Source: Lamellibrachia columna
Lineage: Eukaryota; Annelida; Polychaeta; Sabellida; Siboglinidae
Direction of reading: 5' to 3'
DNA length: 64,000 bases
Assembly: GCA_963662155.1 (NCBI GenBank)
Contig: OY759263.1
Span: 3,343,071-3,407,070, forward strand
The notes beneath the pieces were generated by a model. The model saw only the letters and a program-made list of their open reading frames with translations. It had not been told where the DNA came from and ran no database searches. A program made the position numbers and the translations under genes. This document shows positions 11,601 to 24,891 of this stretch, piece by piece. Within the stretch, counting starts at the first letter, position 1. Each line of letters begins with the position of its first letter.

Positions 11601-14150
11601 CTGCAGTGGTGGCTCCAGTACTCAACACATTCTCTTAAGGACCTGGGGAGAAACAAGGTAGCTGTAGTGAGGACTACTGTAGTGGTGACTCCAGTACTCA
11701 ACACATTCTCTTAAGGACCTGGGGAGAAACAAGGTAGCTGTAGTGAGGACTACTGCAGTGGTGGCTCCAGTACTCCACACATTCTCTTAAGGACCTGGGG
11801 AGAAACAAGGTAGCTGTAGTGAGGACTACTGCAGTGGTGGCTCCAGTACTCAACACATTCTCTTAAGGACCTGGGGAGAAACAAGGTAGCTGTAGTGAGG
11901 ACTACTGCAGTGGTGACTCCAGTACTCAACACATTCTCTTAAGGACCTGGGGAGAAACAAGTTAGCTGTAGTGAGGACTACTGCAGTGGTGGCTCCAGTA
12001 CTCAACACATTCTCTTAAGGACCTGGGTAGAAACAAGGTAGCTGTAGTGAGGACTACTGCAGCGGTGGCTCCAGTACTCAACACATTCTCTTAAGGACCT
12101 GGGGAGAAACAAGGTAGCTGTAGTGAGGACTACTGCAGTAGAGGCTCCAGTACTCCACACATTCTCTTAAGGACCTGGGGAGAAACAAGGTAGCTGTAAT
12201 GAAGACTACTGCAGTGGTGACTCCAGTACTCAACACATTCTCTTAAGGACCTGGGGAGAAACAAGGTAGCTGTAGTTAGGACTACTGCAGTGGTGGCTCC
12301 AGTACTCAACACATTCTCTTAAGGACCTGGGGAGAAACAAGGTAGCTGTAGTGAGGACTACTGCAGCGGTGGCTCCAGTACTCCACACATTCTCTTAAGG
12401 ACCTGGGGAGAAACAAGGTAGCTGTAGTGAGGACTACTGCAGCGGTGGCTCCAGTACTCCACACATTCTCTTAAGGACCTGGGGAGAAACAAGGTAGCTG
12501 TAGTGAGGACTACTGCAGCGGTGACTCCAGTACTCAACACATTCTCTTAAGGACCTGGGGAGAAACAAGGTAGCTGTAGTGAGGACTACTGCAGCGGTGG
12601 CTCCAGTACTCCACACATTCTCTTAAGGACCTGGGGAGAAACAAGGTAGCTGTAGTGAGGACTACTGCAGCGGTGGCTCCAGTACTCAACACATTCTCTT
12701 AAGGACCTGGGGAGAAACAAGGTAGCTGTAATGAGGACTACTGCAGTGGTGGCTCCAGTACTCAACACATTCTCTTAAGGACCTGGGGAGAAACAAGGTA
12801 GCTGTAATGAGGACTACTGCAGTGGTGGCTCCAGTACTCAACACATTCTCTTAAGGACCTGGGGAGAAACAAGGTAGCTGTAGTGAAGACTACTGCAGTG
12901 GTGGCTCCAGTACTCAACACATTCTCTTAAGGACCTGGGGAGAAACAAGGTAGCTGTAGTGAGGACTACTGCAGCGGTGGCTCCAGTACTCAACACATTC
13001 TCTTAAGGACCTGGGGAGAAACAAGGTAGCTGTAGTGAGGACTACTGCAGCGGTGACTCCAGTACTCAACACATTCTCTTAAGGACCTGGGGAGAAACAA
13101 GGTAGCTGTAGTGAGGACTACTGCAGTGGTGACTCCAGTACTCCACACATTCTCTTAAGGACCTGGGGAGAAACAAGGTAGCTGTAGTGAAGACTACTGC
13201 AGCGGTGACTCCAGTACTCAACACATTCTCTTAAGGACCTGGGGAGAAACAAGGTAGCTGTAGTGAGGACTACTGCAGTGGTGACTCCAGTACTCAACAC
13301 ATTCTCTTAAGGACCTGGGGAGAAACAAGGTAGCTGTAGTGAGGACTACTGCAGTGGTGGCTCCAGTACTCCACACATTCTCTTAAGTACCTGGGGAGAA
13401 ACAAGGTAGCTGTAGTGAAGACTACTGCAGTGGTGGCTCCAGTACTCAACACATTCTCTTAAGGACCTGGGGAGAAACAAGGTAGCTGTAGTGAGGACTA
13501 CTGCAGCGGTGGCTCCAGTACTCCACACATTCTCTTAAGGACCTGGGGAGAAACAAGGTAGCTGTAGTGAGGACTACTGCAGCGGTGGCTCCAGTACTCA
13601 ACACATTCTCTTAAGGACCTGGGGAGAAACAAGGTAGCTGTAGTGAGGACTACTGCAGCGGTGGCTCCAGTACTCAACACATTCTCTTAAGGACCTGGGG
13701 AGAAACAAGGTAGCTGTAGTGAGGACTACTGCAGCGGTGGCTCCAGTACTCCACACATTCTCTTAAGGACCTGGGGAGAAACAAGGTAGCTGTAGTGAGG
13801 ACTACTGCAGCGGTGGCTCCAGTACTCAACACATTCTTTTAAGGACCTGGGGAGAAACAAGGTAGCTGTAGTGAGGACTACTGCAGTGGTGGCTCCAGTA
13901 CTCAACACATTCTCTTAAGGACCTGGGGAGAAACAAGGTAGCTGTAGTGAGGACTACTGCAGTGGTGGCTCCAGTACTCTACACATTCTCTTAAGGACCT
14001 GGGGAGAAACAAGGTAGCTGTAGTGAGGACTACTGCAGTGGTGGCTCCAGTACTCAACACATTCTCTTAAGGACCTGGGGAGAAACAAGGTAGCTGTAGT
14101 GAGGACTACTGCAGTGGTGGCTCCAGTACTCAACACATTCTCTTCAACAG
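5629..14150. repeat. 76-bp minisatellite, about 112 units, copies of a splice acceptor
   Basis: An 8.5-kb array in ACBD5 intron 7. The unit starts GGACCTGGGGAGAAACAAGG. Read in the gene direction each unit holds CCTTGTTTCTCCCCAG followed by GTCCTTAAG, so the exon 8 acceptor and the first bases after it are repeated. Units differ at a few sites (GGTGGCTCC, GGTGACTCC, GGAGGCTCC; ACTCAAC or ACTCCAC). Rare variants recur at fixed spacing: the 5-bp insertion ctcca at 7431 and 9716 and GGACATGGGG at 7680 and 9965 (2285 bp apart), and TTAAGTACCTGG at 11409 and 13385 (1976 bp, 26 units). These mark block duplications. Confidence 0.97.
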
Positions 14151-14456
14151 AATCTCATCGTTTTATCATAAAAACCTATTATGTATTTAGGAAATAATAC
14201 TAAGTTATTGATGTCACGAGAGTGTTATCAGCCAGTCAACAGTCACTTGTCACTGTGACAAATAGGCTGTAATAAGCCTTCTTCTCGGGCCTGAAAGACT
14301 GCAGCACCAACCAACTCATAGCAGGTGTTATCCAGGAGGAAAATGCTCAGTAAAATGCTCTAGATCAGTCAGGTAGTTTTATTTCCATGCATTATTCTCT
14401 TAGATAGTACATAGCCATCTTGAATCAGCTTGGGCTCTACCGAGTGGTCATACTCA

Positions 14457-14626
14457 CTTCTGTTTGTTCTAAAAATTGCCAGTGAGTACGGCACTGCTCT
14501 CGGATAAAACATTCTTCTGTTTGTTCTAAAATACCAGTGAGTACGGCACTGCTCTCAGATACAACATTCTTGTTTGTTCTAAAATACCAGTGAGCATGGC
14601 ACTGCTCTCGGATACAACATTGTTCA
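14457..14626. repeat. Three tandem copies of about 56 bp
   Basis: Three imperfect copies starting CTTCTGTTTGTTCTAAAA and ending GGATACAACATT, in ACBD5 intron 7. Between here and the exon at 15024 the sequence is AT-rich, with an ATTATATAATAATT-type palindromic stretch near 14840-14895. Confidence 0.9.
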
Positions 14627-15023
14627 AGTAATACATTTAAGCACTAACTAAACACTAAAAAACAAATCCAATGATCAAATGATTTGATAATCACTAGGGT
14701 GGGTTTTATTGGAAAAATAATTTATGAAGGAAACCAAAATATTTAGGATTATTATAAGAAAACTACAATGTCAACCATGACATATTACATTACACTGATT
14801 AATCAGGAGACATTCCTAAGCCTTGCCTTAGAGCTTGATATAATTATATAATAATTATATAATAATTAATTTCATTATATAATTATATAATAATTCATTT
14901 CCTTTGCAATCATAACATTGAATAAAAGTACAATAGGTAAAAAATATGTATGTTAAAATAATGAGTATTTATGTTAGAAAATAGTATAAACAAACCTGAC
15001 ATCTCATTCTGTTAGACACATAC

Positions 15024-15408
15024 CTGCTTGCTGCGAGCGACCTGTCGTACTCTGAATCCGGGGGGTAGATGTCGGCACTGAGCCATCACCTTCTGTCTGC
15101 TCCATGCCACCCCCTCTGGTGGCCAGCTGCTGAACTAATGTATCATGTGATGTTGACATAGAGCAGGTTGGGCACGCCACAGGGAATGTCTGATGTCTGC
15201 TGGAATACTCTGGAGTCTCATTTTCATGGCTGCCGTTCCTCCCATAAACCATGCCAGGGTCCTTTTTTACGACCACCTGGTCATTGTTCTTGGTAGCACT
15301 GACCACATCTGTAGTGGGCGACATGACTGAGTAACTGGGCAGCGACACGTCCAACTCTCGACTGGGAAACTCTCGACCAGGGGGACTCTCCAAACATTGT
15401 GGCAACTC
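15024..15408 (-). CDS. ACBD5: ACBD5 exon 7: Ser/Thr-rich linker
   Basis: The acceptor TTCTTGCAG starts the exon in phase 0 with ELPQCLESPPGREF. The donor GCAG/GTATGT ends it in phase 1 after GRSQQA. The 128 codons are low in hydrophobics and rich in Ser, Thr and charged residues, including QLATRGGGMEQTEGDG, which corresponds to the variable linker between the FFAT motif and the coiled coil. Sequence conservation is weak; the assignment rests on phase, position and composition. Confidence 0.8.
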
Positions 15409-15460
15409 CTGCAAGAATGTGACCACCGTAAGGAACTCAACCCCATCCCCAAGTGATTGA

Positions 15461-16690
15461 GCTCATCACGAATCAGGTTCATGGATGTTCACATCTGTAG
15501 TGTGTGAATAGCTGAAGTAACTAACACGCTCATTTGGTTTAACAGAAGAGTGCATCCTTTTGTTAACATCATCTAAACAATTGACTTTGATCATGAGATC
15601 GGGTCACTTGTAAGTGTGACAAGCGTTGTGTTACAGAGTTGGTCCATAGATCGGGTTACTTGTGAGTGTGACAAGCGTTGTGTTACAGAGTTGGTCCATA
15701 GATCAGGTCACTTGTGAGTGTGACAAGCGTTGTGTTACAGAGGTGGTCCATAGATCAGGTCACTTGTGAGTGTGACAAGCGTTGTGTTACAGAGGTGGTC
15801 CATAGATTGGGTCACTTGTGAGTGTGACAAGCGTTGTGTTACAGAGTTAGTCCATAGATTGGGTCACTTGTAAGTGTGACAAGCGTTGTGTTACAGAGTT
15901 GGTCCATAGATTGGGTCACTTGTGAGTGTGACAAGCGTTGTGTTACAGAGGTGGTCCATAGGTTGGGTCACTTGTGAGTGTGACAAGCGTTCTGTTACAG
16001 AGGTGGTCCATAGATCGGGTCACTTGTGAGTGTGACATGCGTTGTGTTACAGAGTTGGTCCATAGGTTGGGTCACTTGTGAGTGAGATAAGCATTGTGTT
16101 ACAGAGTTGGTCCATAGATCGGTTTACTTGTGAGTGTGACAAGCGTTGTGTTACAGAGGTGGTCCATAGATTGGGTCACTTGTGAGTGTGACAAGTGTTG
16201 TGTTACAGAGTTGGTCCATAGATCGGGTCACTTGTGAATGTGACATGCATTGTGTTACAGAGTTGGTCCATAGATTGGGTCAATTGTGAGTGTGACAAGC
16301 GTTGTGTTACAGAGTTGGTCCATAGATCGGGTCACTTGTGAGTGTGACAAGCATTGTGTTACAGAGTTGGTCCATAGATCGGGTCACTTGTGAGTGTGAC
16401 ATGCATTGTGTTACAGAGGTGGTCCATAGATCGGGTCACTTGTGAGTGTGACATGCATTGTGTTACAGAGTTCAGGTCTAATACTGCCAGGAACCTGACA
16501 AAACTAATGTAACATAATACTTTTGTCGAAACGAGTGAGCCTGTTATAGTGGATACTAGATAAGTTAATTATTTTGCGAAATGAATCTGAAATGAAAAAA
16601 AATTTATCATACAGGAGTATTTAGCTGAATGACTCGCATAACGTTTGATCAAAATTATGGAGTATTACAGATTTATAAAGTCTAGTCTTG
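15461..16690 (+). repeat. Interspersed repeat family, copy B, split by a 52-bp array
   Basis: The left part (AATCAGGTT, GATGTTCACA, TGTGTGAATAG, CATCTAAACAATTGACTTTGATCA) matches the start of copy C at 51.6 kb. The part after the array (TTTTGTCGAAACGAG, TAGTGGATACTAGATAAG) matches its end. The minisatellite at 15.6 kb interrupts the element. Confidence 0.65.
15599..16471. repeat. Minisatellite, 52-bp units, about 17 copies
   Basis: The unit starts TCGGGTCACTTGTGAGTGTG and contains GTTGTGTTACAGAG. It appears to have grown from the GATCGGGTCACTTG end of the interspersed repeat in which it sits. It lies in ACBD5 intron 6. Confidence 0.96.
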
Positions 16691-16845
16691 TCAAACAGAA
16701 TTTAAACAGTGTACAATGTTGGTGTTAAATTGTCTATTGATTGTCGACAAGCAATAAAATATAACCAAGTGAGAGAAACATTGAAAATAGTGTCACTAAT
16801 AACAAAAGGGCTAAAAATAACTGAGAAAAAAGTCCTAACTGTGCC

Positions 16846-19800
16846 CCGCCAGGCAGAGGAGACAGCATTCTACCCGCCAGGCAGAGGAGACAGCATTCTA
16901 CCCGCCAGGCAGAGGAGACAGCATTCTACCCGCCAGCCAGAGGAGACAGCATTCTACCCGCCAGGCAGAGGAGACAGCATTCTACCTGCCAGGCAGAGGA
17001 GACAGCATTCTACCCGCCAGGCAGAGGAGACAGCATTCTACCCGCCAGGCAGAGGAGACAGCATTCTACCCGCCAGGCAGAGGAGACAGCATTCTACCCG
17101 CCAGGCAGAGGAGACAGCATTCTACCCGCCAGCCAGAGGAGACAGCATTCTACCCGCCAGGCAGAGGAGACAGCATTCTACCTGTCAGACAGAAGCGACA
17201 GCATTCTACCCGCCAGGCAGAGGAGACATCATTCTACCCGCCAGGCAGAGGAGACAGCATTCTACCCGCCAGACAGAGGAGACAACATTCTACCCGCCAG
17301 GCAGAGGAGACAGCATTCTACCCGCCAGGCAGAGGAGACAGCATTCTACCTGCCAGACAGAGGAGACAGCATTCTACCCGCCAGGCAGAGGAGACAGCAT
17401 TCTACCTGCCAGACAGAGGAGACAGCATTCTACCCGCCAGGCAGAGGAGACAGCATTCTACCTGCCAGACAGAGGAGACAGCATTCTACCTGCCAGACAG
17501 AGGAGACAGCATTCTACCTGCCAGACAGAGGAGACAGCATTCTACCTGCCAGACAGAGGAGACAGCATTCTACCCGCCAGGCAGAGGAGACAGCATTCTA
17601 CCTGCCAGACAGAGGAGACAGCATTCTACCTGCCAGACAGAGGAGACAGCATTCTACCTGCCAGACAGAGGAGACGGCATTCTACCCGCCAGACAGAGGA
17701 GACGGCATTCTACCTGCCAGACAGAGGCGACGGCATTCTACCCACCAGACAGAGGAGACAACATTCTACCCGCCAGGCAGAGGAGACAGCATTCTACCTG
17801 CCAGACAGAGGAGACAACATTCTACCCGCCAGACAGAGGCGACAGCATTCTACCCGCCAGACAGAGGAGACAACATTCTACCCGCCAGGCAGAGGAGACA
17901 GCATTCTACCTGCCAGACAGAGGAGACAGCATTCTACCCGCCAGACAGAGGAGACACCATTCTACCCGCCAGGCAGAGGAGACAGCATTCTACCCGCCAG
18001 ACAGAGGAGACAGCATTCTACCCGCCAGGCAGAGGAGACAGCATTCTACCCGCCAGACAGAGGAGACAGCATTCTACCCGCCAGACAGAGGAGACAGCAT
18101 TCTACCTGCCAGACAGAGGAGACAGCATTCTACCTGCTAGACAGAGGAGACAGCATTCTACCCGCCAGGCAGAGGAGACAGCATTCTACCTGCCAGACAG
18201 AGGAGACAGCATTCTACCCGCCAGACAGAGGAGACAGCATTCTACCTGCCAGACAGAGGAGACAGCATTCTACCCGCCAGACAGAGGAGAAAGCATTCTA
18301 CCTGCCAGACAGAGGAGACAGCATTCTACCCGCCAGACAGAGGAGACAGCATTCTACCTGCCAGACAGCGGAGACAGCATTCTACCCGCCAGGCAGAGGA
18401 GACAGCATTCTACCCGCCAGGCAGAGGAGACAGCATTCTACCTGCCAGACAGAGGAGACAGCATTCTACCTGCCAGACAGAGGAGACAGCATTCTACCTG
18501 CCAGACAGAGGAGACAGCATTCTACCTGCCAGACAGAGGAGACAGCATTCTACCTGCCAGACAGAGGAGACAGCATTCTACCTGCCAGACAGAGGAGACA
18601 GCATTCTACCTGCCAGACAGAGGAGACAGCATTCTACCTGCCAGACAGAGGAGACAGCATTCTACCTGCCAGACAGAGGAGACGGCATTCTACCCGCCAG
18701 ACAGAGGAGACGGCACTCTACCCGCCAGGCAGAGTAGACAGCATTCTACCCGCCAGGCAGAGGAGACAGTATTCTACCTGCCAGACAGAGGAGACAGCAT
18801 TCTACCTGCCAGACAGAGGAGACAGCATTCTACCCGCCAGACAGAGGAGACAACATTCTACCCGCCAGGCAGAGGAGACAGCATTCTACCTGTCAGACAG
18901 AAGCGACAGCATTCTACCCGCCAGACAGAGGAGACAACATTCTACCCGCCAGACAGAGGAGACAGCACTCTACCCGCCAGGCAGAGGAGACAGCATTCTA
19001 CCCGCCAGACAGAGGAGACAGCATTCTACCCGCCAGACAGAGGAGACAGCATTCTACCCGCCAGGCAGAGGAGACAGCATTCTACCCGCCAGGCAGAGGA
19101 GACAGCATTCTACCCGCCAGACAGAGGAGACAGCATTCTACCCGCCAGGCAGAGGAGACAGCATTCTACCCGCCAGACAGAAGAGACAGCATTCTACCCG
19201 CCAGACAGAGGAGACAGCATTCTACCTGCCAGACAGAGGAGACAGCATTCTACCTGCCAGACAGAGGAGACAGCATTCTACCCGCCAGGCAGAGGAGACA
19301 GCATTCTACCTGCCAGACAGAGGAGACAGCATTCTACCCGCCAGACAGAGGAGACAGCATTCTACCTGCCAGACAGAGGAGACAGCATTCTATCTGCTAG
19401 ACAGAGGAGACAGCATTCTACCCGCCAGGCAGAGGAGACAGCATTCTACCTGCCAGACAGAGGAGACAGCATTCTACCCGCCAGACAGAGGAGACAGCAT
19501 TCTACCTGCCAGACAGAGGAGACAGCATTCTACCCGCCAGGCAGAGGAGAAAGCATTCTACCTGCCAGACAGAGGAGACAGCATTCTACCCGCCAGACAG
19601 AGGAGACAGCATTCTACCTGCCAGACAGAGGAGACAGCATTCTACCCGCCAGGCAGAGGAGACAGCATTCTACCCGCCAGGCAGAGGAGACAGCATTCTA
19701 CCTGCCAGACAGAGGAGACAGCATTCTACCTGCCAGACAGAGGAGACAGCATTCTACCTGCCAGACAGAGGAGACAGCATTCTACCCGCCAGACAGAGGA

Positions 19801-21045
19801 GACAGCATTCTACCCGCCAGGCAGAGGAGACAGCATTCTACCTGCCAGACAGAGGAGACAGCATTCTACCTGCCAGACAGAGGAGACAGCATTCTACCTG
19901 CCAGACAGAGGAGACAGCATTCTACCTGCCAGACAGAGGAGACGGCATTCTACCCGCAAGACAGAGGAGACGGCACTCTACCCGCCAGGCAGAGTAGACA
20001 GCATTCTACCCGCCAGGCAGAGGAGACAGTATTCTACCTGCCAGACAGAGGAGACAGCATTCTACCTGCCAGACAGAGGCGACAGCATTCTACCCGCCAG
20101 ACAGAGGAGACAGCATTCTACCCGCCAGACAGAGGAGACAACATTCTACCCGCCAGGCAGAGGAGACAGCATTCTACCTGTCAGACAGAAGCGACAGCAT
20201 TCTACCTGCCAGACAGAGGCGACAGCATTCTACCCGCCAGACAGAGGAGACAACATTCTACCCGCCAGACAAAGGAGACAGCATTCTACCCGCCAGGCAG
20301 AGGAGACAGCATTCTACCTGCCAGACAGAGGCGACAACATTCTACCCACCAGACAGAGGAGACAGCACTCTACCCGCCAGGAAGAGGAGACAGCATTCTA
20401 CCCGCCAGACAGAGGAGACAGCATTCTACCCGCCAGGCAGAGGAGACAGCATTCTACCCGCCAGACAGAGGAGACAGCATTCTACCCGCCAGACAGAGGA
20501 GACAGCATTCTACCTGCCAGACAGAGGAGACAGCATTCTACCTGCCAGACAGAAGAGACAGCATTCTACCTGCCAGACAGAGGAGACAGCATTCTACCTG
20601 CCAGACAGAGGAGACGGCATTCTACCCGCCAGACAGAGGAGACAGCATTCTACCTGCCAGACAGAGGCGACAGCATTCTACCCGCCAGACAGAGGAGACA
20701 ACATTCTACCCGCCAGGCAGAGGAGACAGCATTCTACCCGCCAGGCAGAGGAGACAGCATTCTACCTGCCAGACAGAGGAGACAGCATTCTACCTGCCAG
20801 ACAGAAGAGACAGCATTCTACCTGCCAGACAGAGGAGACAGCATTCTACCCGCCAGGCAGAGGAGACAGCATTCTACCTGCCAGACAGAGGAGACAGCAT
20901 TCTACCTGCCAGACAGAAGAGACAGCATTCTACCTGCCAGACAGAGGAGACAGCATTCTACCTGCCAGACAGAGGAGACGGCATTCTACCCGCCAGACAG
21001 AGGAGACAGCATTCTACCTGCCAGACAGAGGCGACAGCATTCTAC
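16846..21045. repeat. 28-bp minisatellite, about 150 units
   Basis: The unit is CCCGCCAGGCAGAGGAGACA plus GCATTCTA, with GGC/GAC and CCG/CTG variants. No plus-strand frame of the unit has a stop, so a 1447-codon frame runs through it (16709-21052), cycling PARQRRQHST, RQAEETAFYP and PGRGDSIL. I do not annotate a protein: 28 is not a multiple of three, the array is antisense inside an ACBD5 intron, and any array lacking stops gives this. A rare variant (GGCAGAGTAGACA) recurs 1260 bp apart (18727 and 19987, 45 units), and the TGCTAGACAG variant has the same spacing. Confidence 0.97.
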
Positions 21046-21389
21046 ATCTTAGAAGAAAGATGTACTTTAATCATACATTTGTTTCTTTAATTTTAGTGCT
21101 GTTTTTGACACACTATTATAGAGCTAGTGCAGTGTGTCTTCCACTTTGGTGAATCAACCGAAATGGAACATTTCTGTTAACTTTACAAAAAAATTTCTAT
21201 ATAAGCCTGCTTACCTGTCCCCTCATATCTCAGTCAGTTTTGCATGTATGGAGCTGAATGTATGGGGCTGAATGTATGGGGCTGAATTTTTTTGGCATGG
21301 CCGGGGAAATTTTTAAAGTCTGGTTTTGGTTCATAAATTACTAGCCGGGTTGCCCGTGTTGCACAGGACAAAAAGGCAGCCATTGCAAG

Positions 21390-24300
21390 AGCTTATGACT
21401 TCTTGCAGTGCCCAGTCAAGGTTTGGTAGGGCAGTGTCAATGGCAGTGACAACTTATGACTCCTGGCACTGCCCAGTCAAGGTTTGGTAGGGCAGTGTCA
21501 ATGGCAGTGACAACTTATGACTCCTGGCACTGCCCAGTCAAGGTTTGGTAGGGCAATGACAATGATAATGACAACTTATGACTCCTGGCACTGCCCAGTC
21601 AAGGTTTGGTAGGGCAATGACAATGGCAGTGACAACTTATGACTCCTGGCACTGCCCAGTCAAGGTTTGGTAGGGCAGTGTCAATGGCAGTGACAACTTA
21701 TGACTCCTGGCACTGCCCAGTCAAGGTTTGGTAGGGCAGTGTCAATGGCAGTGACAACTTATGACTCCTGGCACTGCCCAGTCAAGGTTTAGTAGGGCAA
21801 TGACAATGGCATTGACAACTTATGACTCCTTGCACTGCCCAGTCAAGGTTTGGTAGGGCAATGACAATGATAATGACAACTTATGACTCCTGGCACTGCC
21901 CAGTCAAGGTTTGGTAGGGCAATGACAATGATAATGACAACTTATGACTCCTGGCACTGCCCAGTCAAGGTTTGGTAGAGCAATGACAATGGCAGTGACA
22001 ACTTATGACTCCTGGCAATGCCCAGTCAAGTGTTGGTAGGGCAATGACAATGGCAGTGACAACTTATGACTCCTGGCACTGCCCAGTCAAGTGTTGGTAG
22101 GGCAATGACAACGGCAGTGACAACTTATGACTCCTGGCACTGCCCAGTCAAGGTTTGGTAGGGTAATGACAATGGCAGTGACAACTTATGACTCCTGGCA
22201 ATGTCCAGTCAAGTGTTGGTAGGGCAATGACAATGGCAGTGACAACTTATGACTCCTGGCACTACCCAGTCAAGGTTTGGTAGGGCAGTGTCAATGGCAG
22301 TGACAACTTATGACTCCTGGCACTGCCCAGTCAAGGTTTGGTAGGGCAATGACAATGATAATGACAACTTATGACTCCTGGCACTGCCCAGTCAAGGTTT
22401 GGTAGGGCAATGACAATGATAATGACAACTTATGACTGCTGGCACTGCCCAGTCAAGGTTTGGTAGGGCAATAACAATGGCAATGACAACTTATGACTCC
22501 TTGCACTGCCCAGTCAAGGTTTGGTAGGGCAGTGCCAATGGCAGTGACAACTTATGACTCCTGGCACTGCCCAGTCAAGGTTTGGTAGTGCAATGACAAT
22601 GGCAGTGACAACTTATGACTCCTGGCACTGCCCAGTCAAAGTTTGGTAGGGCAATGACAATGACAGTGACAACTTATGACTCCTTGCAGTGCCCAGTCAA
22701 GGTTTGGTAGGGCAGTGTCAATGGTAGTGACAACTTATGACTCCTGGCACTGCCCAGTCAAGGTTTGGTAGGGCAATGACAATGGCAGTGACAACTTATG
22801 ACTCCTGGCACTGCCCAGTCAAGGTTTGGTAGGGCAGTGTCAATGGCAGTGACAACTTATGACTCCTTGCAGTGCCCAGTCAAGGTTTGGTAGGGCAATG
22901 ACAATGGCAGTGACAACTTATGACTCCTGGCACTGCCCAGTCAAAGTTTGGTAGGGCAATGACAATGGCAGTGACAACTTATGACTCCTTGCAGTGCCCA
23001 GTCAAGGTTTGGTAGGGCAGTGTCAATGGCAGTGACAACTTATGACTCCTGGCACTGCCCAGTCAAGGTTTGGTAGGGCAGTGTCAATGGCAGTGACAAC
23101 TTATGACTCCTTGCAGTGCCCAGTCAAGGTTTGGTAGGGCAATGACAATGGCAGTGACAACTTATGACTCCTGGCACTGCCCAGTCAAAGTTTGGTAGGG
23201 CAATGACAATGGCAGTGACAACTTATGACTCCTTGCAGTGCCCAGTCAAGGTTTGGTAGGGCAATGACAATGGCAGTGACAACTTATGACTCCTGGCACT
23301 GCCCAGTCAAGGTTTGGTAGGGCAGTGTCAATGGCAGTGACAACTTATGACTCCTTGCAGTGCGCAGTCAAGGTTTGGTAGGGCAATGACAATGGCAGTG
23401 ACAACTTATGACTCCTGGCAATGCCCAGTCAAGTGTTGGTAGGGCAATGACAATGGCAGTGACAACTTATGACTCCTGGCACTGCCCAGTCAAGGTTTGG
23501 TAGGGCAGTGTCAATGGCAGTGACAACTTATGACTCCTGGCAGTGCCCAGTCAAGGTTTGGTAGGGCAGTGTCAATGGCAGTGACAACTTATGACTCCTG
23601 GCACTGCCCAGTCAAAGTTTGGTAGGGCAATGACAATGGCAGTGACAACATTTATGACTCCTTGCAGTGCCCAGTCAAGGTTTGGTAGGGCAGTGTCAAT
23701 GGCAGTGACAACTTATGACTCCTGGCACTGCCCAGTCAAGGTTTGGTAGGGCAATGACAATGGCAGTGACAACTTATGACTCCTTGCAGTGCCCAGTCTT
23801 GGTTTGGTAGGGCAATGACAATGGCAGTGACAACTTATGACTCCTGGCACTGCCCAGTCAAGGTTTGGTAGGGCAGTGTCAATGGCAGTGACAACTTATG
23901 ACTCCTTGCAATGCCCAGTCAAGGTTTGGTAGGGCAATGACAATGGCAGTGACAACTTATGACTCCTGGCACTGCCCAGTCAAGGTTTGGTAGGGCAGTG
24001 TCAATGGCAGTGACAACTTATGACTCCTGGCACTGCCCAGTCAAGGTTTGGTAGGGCAGTGTCAATGGCAGTGACAACTTATGACTCCTTGCAGTGCGCA
24101 GTCAAGGTTTGGTAGGGCAATGACAATGGCAGTGACAACTTATGACTCCTGGCAATGCCCAGTCAAGTGTTGGTAGGGCAATGACAATGGCAGTGACAAC
24201 TTATGACTCCTGGCACTGCCCAGTCAAGGTTTGGTAGGGCAGTGTCAATGGCAGTGACAACTTATGACTCCTGGCAGTGCCCAGTCAAGGTTTGGTAGGG

Positions 24301-24815
24301 CAGTGTCAATGGCAGTGACAACTTATGACTCCTGGCACTGCCCAGTCAAAGTTTGGTAGGGCAATGACAATGGCAGTGACAACATTTATGACTCCTTGCA
24401 GTGCCCAGTCAAGGTTTGGTAGGGCAGTGTCAATGGCAGTGACAACTTATGACTCCTGGCACTGCCCAGTCAAGGTTTGGTAGGGCAATGACAATGGCAG
24501 TGACAACTTATGACTCCTTGCAGTGCCCAGTCTTGGTTTGGTAGGGCAATGACAATGGCAGTGACAACTTATGACTCCTGGCACTGCCCAGTCAAGGTTT
24601 GGTAGGGCAGTGTCAATGGCAGTGACAACTTATGACTCCTTGCAATGCCCAGTCAAGGTTTGGTAGGGCAATGACAATGGCAGTGACAACTTATGACTCC
24701 TGGCACTGCCCAGTCAAGGTTTGGTAGGGCAGTGTCAATGGCAGTGACAACTTATGACTCCTGGCACTGCCCAGTCAAGGTTTGGTAGGGCAGTGACAAT
24801 GGCAGTGACAACTCC
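21390..24815. repeat. 61-bp minisatellite, about 57 units
   Basis: The unit starts TGACAACTTATGACTCCTGG and ends GTCAATGGCAG, with CAATGACAATGGCAG and CAATGATAA variants. Three rare markers (AACATTTATG, TGCGCAGTC and CAGTCTTGGTTT) each appear twice, 734 bp apart (for example 23644 and 24378), showing duplication of a 12-unit block. Confidence 0.97.
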
Positions 24816-24891
24816 TCTCTCCAAAAATCACTTACAACTGCCAGTTTCACAGTGCGTTCAGTGGATGTTTGATATAGATCACGTCAAACTT

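Noticed and set aside
5479..14136. Dozens of 60-codon minus-strand frames in the 76-bp array
   Set aside because: The same unit frame repeated between the TAA and TAG stops inside the repeat; not genes.
16709..21052. A 1447-codon open frame over the 28-bp array
   Set aside because: The unit has no stop in any plus frame and 28 is not a multiple of three; it lies antisense in an ACBD5 intron. Array artefact.
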